IMG/VR virus record: IMGVR_UViG_3300028559_000147
Location: 1-29,620 of that record
Strand: one strand, 5' to 3'
Origin: a virus
DNA length: 29,620 nucleotides
Notes under the pieces: model-generated
Told to the model about the DNA's origin: nothing
The model's input: the letters and a program-made list of their open reading frames with translations, nothing else
Databases searched by the model: none
Made by a program: the position numbers and the translations under genes
Part shown: piece after piece, positions 21,710-28,276 of the stretch
Layout: each line of letters opens with the position of its first letter
How positions within the stretch are numbered: position 1 is the stretch's first letter

Positions 21710-23294
21710 CACAATTGAAATCGTAGAACAGGCACCGGAAGTAATATCGCTTCTAGAGGCGAACGATGATACACATGTTACAGTTGTTGAAGAGAACCTT
21801 GTAGTCACCGGTGAAGTTGTCAGTGAGATCGTTGAGACAGTTGATCCGACACCCATCACTATAACTGAATTGGGCGCACAAGGTCCAAAGGGTGATACGG
21901 GCGCGGTTGGAGCACAGGGAGAGCAAGGAGATACAGGCATAGGAGTGCCAACGGGAGGCACAACCGGACAGGTTCTTACCAAAAAAACTAACGCTGATTA
22001 TGATACGGAATGGGAAGATGTTGAAGGTGGTGTCACGTCCGTATTCGGGCGCACAGGCGCGGTCACGGCGCAAACTGGGGATTACACCACCGCGCAGGTA
22101 ACGGAAATTACTAATTTGTATTTCACCAATGCGCGCGCGGTTACAGCGTTGACTGGACAAAATGTAAGTTTGTTTGTGAATGATGCGGGGTATGTTCAAT
22201 CATCCCGTACACTATCAACCACCGCGCCTTTATCTGGTGGCGGGGATTTATCAGCGAATCGTACGCTGTCAATTGCGGATGCGGCGGCGGATGGCACAAC
22301 CAAGGGCGCGGCGACATTTAATGCTTCGGATTTTAATTCAGCATCCGGTGTTATATCGATTGATTACACGAACGGACAAGCAGCGAGCGCAGGCACAAAG
22401 GGTTTTTTAACCGCTGCGGATTGGACAACGTTTAATGGGAAGTTCAACTTACCCGCATTGACTAGTGGCTCATTGCTATTCTCAAATGGTTCAACAATCG
22501 CCCAAGATAATGCCAATTTATTTTGGGATGATACAAATAATCGGTTGGGGATTGGGACGGCATCACCCTCTAAAGTCCTTCATGTTGCTGATTCCACAAA
22601 AGGTTTTATGACTTTTGAGGGAAATATCGGCAGCGGCGTTTATTCTGGGGGTGCTCTCTTATCCGTATCTGTGGGGGCGTCTTCTGGTGCTCAAGCTGGC
22701 GCGTATATGAGCTTTGCCGGAAAATTTGAAGCGTGGATTGGTGTTCAGGCTACTAATAACGCCGCTGGTTATAAGTATATGCGATTTGGCAATTCAACCA
22801 ATAATGTTATTGATACAACAAATGGCACTTTTGCGATCCAAAGATTAAATGATGCGGCTACGGCAGTATCTGCTACTCCATTTCAAATGTCTAATGCTGC
22901 GCCATCCAGCTCGCTTATCATAACCTCCGTAGGTAATGTAGGTTTTGGGGCGGGTACAACGCCTTCGGCACGTATTCACGCAATAGCAACAACTGAACAG
23001 CTTCGTGTAGGGTATAATGCTTCAAATTATTATTCAACCACGGTAGGTTCAACTGGCGGTGTTACGTTTGATGCAGTTGGAAGTGGTGCTGGGTTTACGT
23101 TTAGCGACAGGGTTATAAACAATTCAACTGTTAGATTAAAAAACTATACGGTTGCAACTCTGCCAGCAGGAACACAGGGTGACATGGCGTATGTAACCGA
23201 TGCTCTTGCACCAACATATCTAACTGCTGTTGTAGGAGGCGGGGCAGTGGTTTGTCCTGTGTTTTATAATGGAACAAACTGGGTAGCTCATTAA
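21702..23294 (+). CDS. Tail fibre with short collagen-like segment
   Basis: The 530-residue product starts MDDTIEIVEQAPEVISLLEA. Residues about 64-85 have Gly-X-Y triplets (GAQGPKGDTGAVGAQGEQGD), a short collagen-like rod. This is followed by GVTSVFGRTGAVTAQTGDYTTAQVTE and LYFTNARA, motifs frequent in fibre shafts, then LGIGTASPSKVLHVAD trimerisation-type repeats. The C-terminus (VATLPAGTQGDMAYVTDALAP...PVFYNGTNWVAH) is a typical fibre end. It is the second fibre candidate, so it may be a side fibre or the receptor-binding tip. Codon choice from about 22040 onward is richer in GCG alanine codons than the neighbouring fibre gene, which may mark module exchange. Confidence 0.8.
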   Translation: MDDTIEIVEQAPEVISLLEANDDTHVTVVEENLVVTGEVVSEIVETVDPTPITITELGAQGPKGDTGAVGAQGEQGDTGIGVPTGGTTGQVLTKKTNADYDTEWEDVEGGVTSVFGRTGAVTAQTGDYTTAQVTEITNLYFTNARAVTALTGQNVSLFVNDAGYVQSSRTLSTTAPLSGGGDLSANRTLSIADAAADGTTKGAATFNASDFNSASGVISIDYTNGQAASAGTKGFLTAADWTTFNGKFNLPALTSGSLLFSNGSTIAQDNANLFWDDTNNRLGIGTASPSKVLHVADSTKGFMTFEGNIGSGVYSGGALLSVSVGASSGAQAGAYMSFAGKFEAWIGVQATNNAAGYKYMRFGNSTNNVIDTTNGTFAIQRLNDAATAVSATPFQMSNAAPSSSLIITSVGNVGFGAGTTPSARIHAIATTEQLRVGYNASNYYSTTVGSTGGVTFDAVGSGAGFTFSDRVINNSTVRLKNYTVATLPAGTQGDMAYVTDALAPTYLTAVVGGGAVVCPVFYNGTNWVAH

Positions 23295-23304
23295 GGAGTA
23301 AACT

Positions 23305-23601
23305 ATGACTAAACAAATCATCACAACAATCGAATATGCTTATGTTCAAACAATCGAGTTTTTACCAAACATTGCCTTTACATCCAACGAAGGTGGTGCT
23401 GGTTATAAACATAGAATATCTATCGCATATGAGCTCAAGGATGTTGATGGCAAGTTAGTAGGACTAGAGCGTAGAGAGCATTATTCAAATCTTTATGAAG
23501 CGATGCAGACCTATGAAGAATACTCTACATGGCGGACAACAAATGAAGCCGGTTTTATCGCCGCCGATAAACTTGACCTTGCTGGATATACAGGAGATTA
23601 A
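23305..23601 (+). CDS. Hypothetical protein after the tail fibre (98 aa)
   Basis: AAGGAGTAAACT precedes the ATG at 23305, a strong ribosome binding site. The protein (MTKQIITTIEYAYVQTIEF..., ISIAYELKDVDGKLVGLERREHY, EYSTWRTTNEAGFIAADKLDL) is mixed alpha/beta and has no membrane segment. I do not recognise a named family. Its position directly behind the fibre gene and on the same strand suggests fibre-related use, such as a chaperone or a cap, but no motif supports this. Confidence 0.65.
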   Translation: MTKQIITTIEYAYVQTIEFLPNIAFTSNEGGAGYKHRISIAYELKDVDGKLVGLERREHYSNLYEAMQTYEEYSTWRTTNEAGFIAADKLDLAGYTGD

Positions 23602-23604
23602 ATC

Positions 23605-23766
23605 ATGGCGAACGTACCTGATGACATTAACGTACGTATTGGCGATGAGTTTAAAATCGAGTTTGGCTTTATCGCAACCGAGGAAGGCTTGCATACGGTG
23701 GCAATCTTCAAGGGTGCGGATAGGCATCACTTGCAAATTATCAATGCGTTTAGATCGGAGATTTAG
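23605..23766 (+). CDS. Small hypothetical protein (53 aa)
   Basis: CAGGAGATTAAATC precedes the ATG at 23605, and the frame stays open for 53 codons to TAG at 23764. The product starts MANVPDDINVRIGDEFKIEF and ends AFRSEI. It begins 3 nt after the previous stop, so it is probably co-translated. The stop codon lies exactly where the HNH-like fragment begins in another frame, so this protein may itself be cut short by the recombination that left that fragment. Function is unknown. Confidence 0.55.
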   Translation: MANVPDDINVRIGDEFKIEFGFIATEEGLHTVAIFKGADRHHLQIINAFRSEI

Positions 23767-23992
23767 CCATGTGCCTGATCGGGGAAAGAAGAAGTTTGGG
23801 ATTGGTAAGAGTAAAAGCAAAACGCTGAAAGAAATACTCAAAGAGTTAAGAAAATGCGATCTGGTTTGCTCAAACTGCCACAGGACACGGACGTACTATC
23901 GGGCGCGGAATCGGTTTATAATCATGCAAGCCATGCTAGATCGAACGGACTTTAAAGTGCCGAAGAAGTTTAGGGAATACACGTTGAAATAA
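23762..23992 (+). pseudogene. C-terminal fragment of an HNH homing endonuclease
   Basis: From 23762 the frame reads FSHVPDRGKKKFGIGK, then KTLKEILKELRKCDLVCSNC, HRTRTYY, and ends at TAA 23990-23992. This is the characteristic second half of small phage HNH nucleases (DHxxGxKKF...IxKCDVxCxNCHRxRT). The first half, with the upstream zinc pair, is absent; the same frame upstream is only the shadow of the two small genes before it. The expected Asp of the DH pair is Ser. A GTG at 23771 could start a short protein, but it would lack the His of the HNH motif. Interpretation: a decayed or recombined homing endonuclease, probably inactive. Confidence 0.7.
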
Positions 23993-24040
23993 GGCAGCTT
24001 TTGTGGTTTAATTCCTAAACGCTTAAAGAAGGGTTAATCT

Positions 24041-24349
24041 ATGACACCAATTCCCGAAGACATTCAGATAGGCGCAGCCATTGGCTCGGTGTTTTTTATG
24101 CTGCAAAATAGCAATATACCACTTTGGAAACGCCTTGTATTTTGTGCTATCGGTTTTGCCGCCTCCGCACTTACCACAAACGCACTTGTGAATTATTTTA
24201 GTCTTGGTGCTGGTATGTCTGGAGGTATTGGTTTTTTTGTCGCAGTGACGGTTATTCCACTTGCTGATACCATGATTAACTTTGCGAAAAACCCCGCAAG
24301 TTTGGTTGATCTCGTTCTTAAAATTATGGGAAAAGGTGAAGGAAAATGA
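24041..24349 (+). CDS. Putative holin
   Basis: The 102-residue protein is the first gene of the lysis cassette and has AAGAAGGG about 10 nt before its ATG. It shows about three hydrophobic stretches (residues about 10-24, 31-50 and 58-78: AAIGSVFFMLQ, LVFCAIGFAASALTTNALV, GGIGFFVAVTVIPLADTM) and a short basic tail (KIMGKGEGK). Size, topology and position fit a holin, which would permeabilise the inner membrane at lysis time. It overlaps the next gene by 4 nt (ATGA). Holins have little sequence conservation, so the call rests on context. Confidence 0.7.
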   Translation: MTPIPEDIQIGAAIGSVFFMLQNSNIPLWKRLVFCAIGFAASALTTNALVNYFSLGAGMSGGIGFFVAVTVIPLADTMINFAKNPASLVDLVLKIMGKGEGK

Positions 24350-24672
24350 CACTCGAATCCGCATATCACGAATTTCTAAACACTGTTATTTGCATATCTG
24401 CCGCCATTAATTTTGCTATGTTGGCGTTTTTTTATAAGCGCAAATGCCCGACATCGTTCTCAAGATTATACAGTCTCGCCGCGTTCATGATTGTAGGCGG
24501 TCAAATCTATTACGTTATTAAGGGTTTAAATGGCGGTTTGGAAGGATCATTCCTAATCGCCTTATCACAAATTGGGCTATCAATTATTCTCATTAAAACC
24601 AACGGCAACGTGAAAAAGGCGGGTGAGGTGATGACCTATCACCACCCCGTGAAACTCAAAAAGGTGGCGTGA
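24346..24672 (+). CDS. Second small membrane protein of the lysis cassette
   Basis: The 108-residue product has three likely transmembrane segments (about 10-28 FLNTVICISAAINFAMLAFF, 42-60 LYSLAAFMIVGGQIYYVI, 67-84 GSFLIALSQIGLSIILI) and a basic cytoplasmic-type tail (HHPVKLKKVA). It starts inside the stop of the putative holin and ends 1 nt before the lysin candidate. It could be a second holin, an antiholin or a holin partner. No sequence feature separates these. Confidence 0.65.
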   Translation: MTLESAYHEFLNTVICISAAINFAMLAFFYKRKCPTSFSRLYSLAAFMIVGGQIYYVIKGLNGGLEGSFLIALSQIGLSIILIKTNGNVKKAGEVMTYHHPVKLKKVA

Positions 24673-24673
24673 C

Positions 24674-25135
24674 ATGAAGATTCTTCTTATGCGTGAACCA
24701 TCGCAAAATGGTTGCACTATCGGCAGTTTATATGTGGAAGGCGAGTTTCAGTGTTACACGTTGGAAGATGTTATTCGTGAAGTGCAGGGCGTGCCTGTTG
24801 AGCAATGGAAGATTAAAGGCGAAACAGCCATTCCCGAAGGTGATTATCCAGTTGAAATAACCCAAAGTGTTCGCTTTGGCAAACCACTACCTATCATTTT
24901 AAACGTCAAAGGTTTCACAGGTGTGCGTATTCATACGGGCAACGTGGCAGCCAATACCGAAGGCTGTATTCTGGTTGGCAATAAGGTTGCAACGGACAAA
25001 CGCAGCATTTTAAATTCAAAGGATGCTTTTGTGCCACTTTATGCTAAGATACAAGAAGCCCTTGATGACGGGGATAATGTGTGGCTCACGATTAATAACC
25101 CTGAGATAACCGATGCTGTCGCTTCTACTCGCTAA
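24674..25135 (+). CDS. DUF5675 protein, candidate lysin
   Basis: The 153-residue protein has the DUF5675 pattern: an N-terminal strand set (MKILLMREPSQNGCTIGSLY, CYTLED), GETAIPEGDYPVEITQSVRFGKPLPI, then GFTGVRIHTGNVAANTEGCILVG. The conserved RIHxGNxxxxTxGCILVG segment with its His and Cys recalls the active-site region of L,D-transpeptidase/YkuD-type folds. Its place between holin candidates and spanins, and the lack of any other muralytic gene in the cassette, make it the best endolysin candidate. Enzymatic activity for this family is not something I can confirm from sequence. It overlaps the spanin gene by 23 nt. Confidence 0.7.
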   Translation: MKILLMREPSQNGCTIGSLYVEGEFQCYTLEDVIREVQGVPVEQWKIKGETAIPEGDYPVEITQSVRFGKPLPIILNVKGFTGVRIHTGNVAANTEGCILVGNKVATDKRSILNSKDAFVPLYAKIQEALDDGDNVWLTINNPEITDAVASTR

Positions 25136-25556
25136 CTGGAAAATTGCAATAATCGTTGGGCTTGTCACTGCCCTGGCGTGGCAGTCATGGGTAAGTAACG
25201 AGCGCGGTCATGCCATTGAAAGCATGAAAATAACGATAGCGGAACTAGCCCAATACCGCGAGACATGCGAAAAGAACAAGAAAATAACGGAGGATGTCAG
25301 CTATGAATATCAGGGGAATCTTGCTCGGCTTAATACTCACCTTGCCAAGCTGCGCCGGACAGCCAATAAATGCCCCGTGCCAGTTGCCAGCAATCCCGCA
25401 GGAGCTTCTAATCCCACCGGACAAGCAAAGCCAGCTCGACAAACTGGAGTTGATCCTGAAGCCTTATTTGACCTCGCGGGGCAGGGTGACGAATACCGTA
25501 TCCGATTGATTGGGTTGCAAAGCATTATTAATCAGTTGCGCAGTGGGGAACGATGA
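25113..25556 (+). CDS. Inner-membrane spanin (Rz-like)
   Basis: The 147-residue product has a single N-terminal signal anchor (LLANWKIAIIVGLVTALAW) followed by a charged periplasmic helix (ISM-type MKITIAELAQYRETCEKNKKITEDVSYEYQGNLARLNTHLAKL), the standard i-spanin plan. The C-terminus is Pro/Ala rich. A lipoprotein gene lies fully inside it in another frame. The pair would fuse inner and outer membranes as the last step of lysis. It starts inside the DUF5675 gene and overlaps the next gene by 4 nt. Confidence 0.85.
   Translation: MLSLLLANWKIAIIVGLVTALAWQSWVSNERGHAIESMKITIAELAQYRETCEKNKKITEDVSYEYQGNLARLNTHLAKLRRTANKCPVPVASNPAGASNPTGQAKPARQTGVDPEALFDLAGQGDEYRIRLIGLQSIINQLRSGER
25303..25509 (+). 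CDS. Outer-membrane spanin lipoprotein (Rz1-like), nested
   Basis: The frame +1 to the i-spanin gene encodes a 68-residue lipoprotein: MNIRGILLGLILTLPSCAGQ with a lipobox ending at Cys17. I choose ATG 25303 because GGAGG sits 9 nt upstream; the ATG at 25294 directly abuts that GGAGG. After the Cys the protein is proline-rich (NAPCQLPAIPQELLIPP), as in Rz1. The gene lies entirely within the Rz-like gene, the nested architecture also seen in lambda. Confidence 0.85.
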   Translation: MNIRGILLGLILTLPSCAGQPINAPCQLPAIPQELLIPPDKQSQLDKLELILKPYLTSRGRVTNTVSD

Positions 25557-26077
25557 TTATGTTATGGGCAATCATAGGCGCACTATACCGCCGCTATCAC
25601 GGGGGATGGATTGAGTTCCCACACCCTTCCATTTATAAAAAGTTCACCAAGATATTTTTGTCCTTCGCTTTGGGCATAGCAGCGTGCTGCATGGCGACAG
25701 GCTCTATAAGTTGGCTTGCGTTAGGCATGGGGGTTTGGCTTGGCTATGGGCTTATTTTCATGCCATTTCATGCCCTTGGAATGGGGGTTGAAAACGCAGA
25801 GCAAGTCCACATGCTTTCACAGCGTTATTTTGACGTGACCTTCCCCATTGGGATATGCTGGTATTTTATAGGAGGCGATATTTCGGGTTTGTATTACGCG
25901 CCGATAGGCTTACTTATTCCGTGGTGTTACCTTGCGGCAAGAGCAGTGTGGGCGAAATGGGGAGCAAAATACGGATGGCCAGTTGAGGACATGGAACGCC
26001 CTAATTTTATAAATGGATATACCAGCGTAGGGGAATTATGTTTAGGCGCGATCTTGTTCGGCGGGTTGTTTTTGTAA
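25553..26077 (+). CDS. Membrane protein at the end of the lysis cassette
   Basis: The 174-residue protein overlaps the i-spanin stop by 4 nt (ATGA). It has about four hydrophobic stretches (SFALGIAACCMATGSISWLAL, VWLGYGLIFMPFHALGM, PIGICWYFIGG through APIGLLIPWCYLAARAVW, and GELCLGAILFGGLFL). A related kind of membrane protein is often found behind spanins in phages of Alphaproteobacteria and Betaproteobacteria, to my memory without known function. The region PNFINGYTSVGELCLGA near the end is the most family-like part. A role in lysis timing or superinfection exclusion is possible but not shown. Confidence 0.7.
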   Translation: MIMLWAIIGALYRRYHGGWIEFPHPSIYKKFTKIFLSFALGIAACCMATGSISWLALGMGVWLGYGLIFMPFHALGMGVENAEQVHMLSQRYFDVTFPIGICWYFIGGDISGLYYAPIGLLIPWCYLAARAVWAKWGAKYGWPVEDMERPNFINGYTSVGELCLGAILFGGLFL

Positions 26078-26112
26078 ACTATAATTGCATTAAAGCGGTG
26101 TTTTAGGATAAT

Positions 26113-26178
26113 ATGCTTACCAATAGAACCCGCCAAGGCTATGACCGCAAGGTTATCCTCAAACCGGTGGGTCGTTAA
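26113..26178 (+). CDS. Possible 21-residue basic peptide
   Basis: ATG 26113 is preceded by TTAGGAT at a suitable distance and opens 21 codons to TAA 26176 (MLTNRTRQGYDRKVILKPVG, then R). The peptide is strongly basic. It lies between the last membrane protein and the late terminator. Such a short frame can arise by chance; the ribosome binding site is the only positive evidence. Confidence 0.3.
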   Translation: MLTNRTRQGYDRKVILKPVGR

Positions 26179-26183
26179 CTAAT

Positions 26184-26209
26184 TTGGCCGATCTTTTGGC
26201 CGATGTTTG
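26184..26209. repeat. Short tandem repeat
   Basis: TTTGGCCGAT occurs at about 26184 and again about 12-13 bp later, just behind the 21-codon frame. No gene covers it. Confidence 0.6.
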
Positions 26210-26302
26210 AGACCCCTAGAAATAGGATGTCTTTCTGCCCGAAAGGGAGCTGATTGCGGCTCTGCTAAGCCAGATGTCCGTTACCCCATTCGCACGATGG
26301 GG
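26210..26302 (+). ncRNA. Structured 3' segment of the late transcript
   Basis: Four hairpins follow one another on the plus strand: CCTA-GAAA-TAGG (26215-26226), CCC-GAAA-GGG (26238-26247), GGCT-CTGCTA-AGCC (26258-26271) and CCCCAT-TCGCACG-ATGGGG (26284-26302). Two have GAAA tetraloops of the GNRA class, which favours the plus strand as the functional RNA. The terminator at 26313-26346 would form the 3' end. It may be a stable 3' untranslated region or a processed small RNA. Confidence 0.45.
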
Positions 26303-26312
26303 AGTTGATTGG

Positions 26313-26346
26313 CAGCGGCTCATGTTTGCGCATGGCCGCTGTTTTT
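26313..26346 (+). terminator. Late operon rho-independent terminator
   Basis: CAGCGGC (26313-26319) pairs with GCCGCTG (26335-26341), with an inner CAT/ATG pairing, and five T follow (26342-26346). It ends the rightward late block. It overlaps the last codons of the convergent GcrA-like gene. Confidence 0.88.
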
Positions 26347-26862
26347 CTCCACATACCTCGTCTTAATCTCATTCCGCATTAACCCAGCCCGTAGCATTGC
26401 ATCAATGTCCTTTGGCGTTTCTGGCACATGTAGCGGCTTCCAGTCTAGACCGACGTTATCCTTCCACACGCTATGATTTTGCTTATTGGTTGTATCGAGT
26501 CGTTTCTTTGTGCATTTTGGCATTTCAACACCTTTCTCTTTCAGTCTGTGCATCATACCAACTATGGCATTTTTGGTTGTATCGAACGCGGTTGCTATCT
26601 CTCTCAGCGTGTAACCATCCTCAATCATTTTGAAGATTGTATCGACTTTGTCTTTCCAAAGTATTTTTATGTATCCGCATTTGTTTGATTTTGGTAATGA
26701 ACCATCCTGCCGCAACCGAAACAACATTCCAGCTATGGCATTGCGCGATTTACCAAAATGCTTGCCGATTGTCTTCAGCGGCACTTCTTTGCTGTGCATT
26801 TCGATAAGTAGTTTTATACGTTCGGTTGACCACATGTGGTTATCTGCCTCTTCAAGAGTCAT
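26320..26862 (-). CDS. GcrA-like regulator with two HTH repeats
   Basis: The 180-residue product contains two tandem GcrA-type DNA-binding modules: residues about 11-52 (WSTERIKLLIEMHSKEVPLK, TIGKHFGKSRNAIAGMLFRL) and 69-112 (WKDKVDTIFKMIEDGYTLRE, IATAFDTTKNAIVGMMHRLK). Host GcrA has one such module (WTDERVELLKKLW...SASQIA...TRNAVIGKVHRLGL) and activates promoters at CcrM-methylated GANTC sites through sigma70. The C-terminal third (SVWKDNVGLDWKPLHVPETPKDIDAML...) does not resemble the sigma-binding part of GcrA in any way I can see. TAGGAGCG lies 6-8 nt before the ATG. It faces the late operon and ends inside its terminator. A role in steering GANTC-dependent transcription of host or phage is inference; the double module is directly visible. 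Confidence 0.82.
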   Translation of the reverse strand: MTLEEADNHMWSTERIKLLIEMHSKEVPLKTIGKHFGKSRNAIAGMLFRLRQDGSLPKSNKCGYIKILWKDKVDTIFKMIEDGYTLREIATAFDTTKNAIVGMMHRLKEKGVEMPKCTKKRLDTTNKQNHSVWKDNVGLDWKPLHVPETPKDIDAMLRAGLMRNEIKTRYVEKNSGHAQT

Positions 26863-27014
26863 GTTCGCTCCTATAAAAAGATGGCACTATCGCAGTTCCC
26901 GCGCACATGGTGATGTACAATGATTTATGTTGTAAGAAGCTACAAAAACAACACTTACCATCGTGCTCATTCGTGGTATTCGCACAATCACCAATTAAAA
27001 TATAGCCCCTGTAC

Positions 27015-27291
27015 CCACCGTCAAGCACCAGTAGGCACAGGTTTTGGTTTGGCAAGTCCCCCGCTTGACTAGGTGGAAGGCGTATAGCAGTAACGTCCCC
27101 TCCCCCGCACTTGGCTAAACACACCTTCCGGTGCTTCAACCTCGCTGCCTAAGTGAAATCGTGGCAGGTGTATGCTAGACCATACACAGTCCCCCATTTC
27201 CGCCACGTATCTATCTCACGGGAGATACACGCTGCTAGGGAGCAGCTATGGCGAAACCCTAAAACCAATTTCGTGAGGTCACGAAAATGGT
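27015..27291 (-). ncRNA. Candidate structured noncoding RNA (about 280 nt)
   Basis: In this gene-free gap the sequence folds into consecutive stems (given on the plus strand): ACCA..TTTCGTGA with TCACGAAA.TGGT (27264-27291, 13 positions, one mismatch); TTTCCGCC 27197-27204 with GGCGAAA 27250-27256, enclosing ATCTC/GAGAT (27213-27226) and GCTGCT/AGCAGC (27231-27246) as a three-way junction; GTGTATG/CATACAC (27168-27187); CTGCC/GGCAG (27145-27167); CACC/GGTG (27122-27133); and CCACC-GTCAAGC (27015-27026) with GCTTGAC-TA-GGTGG (27063-27076). On the minus strand the CACC stem has a GGAA (GNRA) loop, and all neighbouring genes are leftward, so I assign the minus strand. No known RNA family was recognised. 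No promoter or terminator was firmly identified. Confidence 0.55.
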
Positions 27292-27375
27292 CAAAAACTT
27301 GTGGCTGTGAGAAGCTTGTAAAATGCCTACTATTACGTTTGGCACTATGGATTATTAGCCATTATTAGCCCATCA

Positions 27376-27744
27376 TCACTTCCCTTCCATGATTTTATCA
27401 GCAAGCGCGATGGCGGCACGTGCCTTATCACCACAATTATCTTCATGCTCATATTTATAATATGGAAATGGCGTGCAGCAATCTGGATCAGAGCAAGAGT
27501 TATCTAGGTCTATGTATGTATTTTTATCGGCATAAAAATTTAACGCCTCACGCGTAACCCGTATTACTTCATCGCGCTCCATCAACTTCACGGTTAGTAT
27601 TTCATGCTGTCCGCAATACCAGTTTAGTTTATCATCGCGTGGGTCGATTTCCACTATACGTGCGTTTTCCCAGCCAGTCGTATTCCCCATCACGTGATTA
27701 AGCGCATTGTGCTGATCTGCTGTTGTTGGTTTATCGTTGGTCAT
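27376..27744 (-). CDS. Hypothetical accessory protein (122 aa)
   Basis: AAGGAAAGATTAAAG precedes the ATG at 27744. The protein starts MTNDKPTTADQHNALNHVMG and has a middle part (NWYCGQHEILTVKLMERDEV, IRVTREALNFYADKNTYIDLD) and a cysteine/aromatic patch (SCSDPDCCTPFPYYKYEHED) before DKARAAIALADKI. The ALxFYADxxxY...DKARAAL pattern is common in small phage and prophage accessory proteins of the Ead/Eaa-like kind. Function is unknown. It starts 2 nt after the stop of the 39-residue gene upstream. Confidence 0.7.
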   Translation of the reverse strand: MTNDKPTTADQHNALNHVMGNTTGWENARIVEIDPRDDKLNWYCGQHEILTVKLMERDEVIRVTREALNFYADKNTYIDLDNSCSDPDCCTPFPYYKYEHEDNCGDKARAAIALADKIMEGK

Positions 27745-27746
27745 CT

Positions 27747-27866
27747 TTAATCTTTCCTTAACGGTTCATAAAGCCCACACGCTGCACAGGTACGTGCGTT
27801 ACATATTATGCCTTCGCCGTATTCCCAATCGTGCCAGCCGAAGAAGCATAGTATTTTATGTAGCAT
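27747..27866 (-). CDS. Small cysteine-rich protein, zinc-ribbon-like (39 aa)
   Basis: ATG 27866, preceded by GGGGGAAG, opens 39 codons to TAA at 27747. The peptide begins MLHKILCFFGWHDWEYGEGI and carries Cys-x5-Cys-x2-Cys (CNARTCAACG). The CxxGxHxW start with a following C..C..CG resembles DUF1660-type prophage proteins, which are probably zinc-binding. It sits 2 nt before the 27376-27744 gene in an operon. The family link is from pattern memory. Confidence 0.65.
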   Translation of the reverse strand: MLHKILCFFGWHDWEYGEGIICNARTCAACGLYEPLRKD

Positions 27867-27868
27867 GT

Positions 27869-28060
27869 TCACGACTTCCCCCTGTGAATCCAATCAACAA
27901 TAATCTTCGTTGTGAATAGCAATATTATTGTAATGCCATATGATGCCATGGTGAGTAGCAAGCCGTTCGTTCCAAAAAAACAAAAGAACAAAAGACAAAT
28001 AAACAAAATACCCATAACATGCACCAGCATTTCTCTGTGTGTTTTCTTTTCAAACATCAT
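27869..28060 (-). CDS. Small two-pass membrane protein (63 aa)
   Basis: The start overlaps the end of the upstream gene by 11 nt; either of two adjacent ATGs (28060 or 28057) could be used. After a charged start (MFEKKTHREM) there are two hydrophobic stretches (about 12-32 LVHVMGILFICLLFFCFFG and 34-52 LLLTMASYGITIILLFTTK) and a basic tail (DWIHRGKS). The positive-inside pattern puts both ends in the cytoplasm. Function is unknown. Confidence 0.6.
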   Translation of the reverse strand: MMFEKKTHREMLVHVMGILFICLLFFCFFGTNGLLLTMASYGITIILLFTTKIIVDWIHRGKS

Positions 28061-28274
28061 ACAAATCCAATCGTTCTGTTTCTGTGGTTAGTTCATCGAG
28101 TGTGCCTGTGTATGGTTGCAAGCATCGAAGCATTTCTGCGTAAAGTTTATCTAGTGTCACTTCGACATTAAATCTAATGCTGTCTATATTTTCTGCATCC
28201 GTATCAGAAAATAATGGCTCAATTGGCATAACCCTATGCGTGTCCGTGTTGATCGTTACTGTGATTATTGGCAT
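28050..28274 (-). CDS. Acidic hypothetical protein (74 aa)
   Basis: GAGGTG lies about 8 nt before the ATG at 28274, within the end of the preceding gene. The product begins MPIITVTINTDTHRVMPIEP and continues with a helical acidic half (TLDKLYAEMLRCLQPYTGTL, DELTTETERLDLYDV). No domain is recognised. It is tightly packed, with 2 nt to the upstream stop and an 11-nt overlap with the downstream gene. Confidence 0.65.
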   Translation of the reverse strand: MPIITVTINTDTHRVMPIEPLFSDTDAENIDSIRFNVEVTLDKLYAEMLRCLQPYTGTLDELTTETERLDLYDV

Positions 28275-28276
28275 GG

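Noticed and set aside
26219-26228. TagAAATAG-type hairpin similar to a Cas9 tracrRNA repeat-antirepeat loop
   Set aside because: Only the generic stem with GAAA loop is shared. No cas gene, CRISPR array or antirepeat is present.
26078-26346. Phage attachment site or tRNA remnant
   Set aside because: The segment has several hairpins, but no cloverleaf, T-loop consensus or CCA end was found, and there is no integrase in the window.
26852-27139. 95-codon frame on the minus strand across the gap before the GcrA-like gene
   Set aside because: It starts only at TTG without a convincing ribosome binding site, its composition is unlike neighbouring proteins, and it overlaps several strong RNA stems. 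I prefer a noncoding reading.
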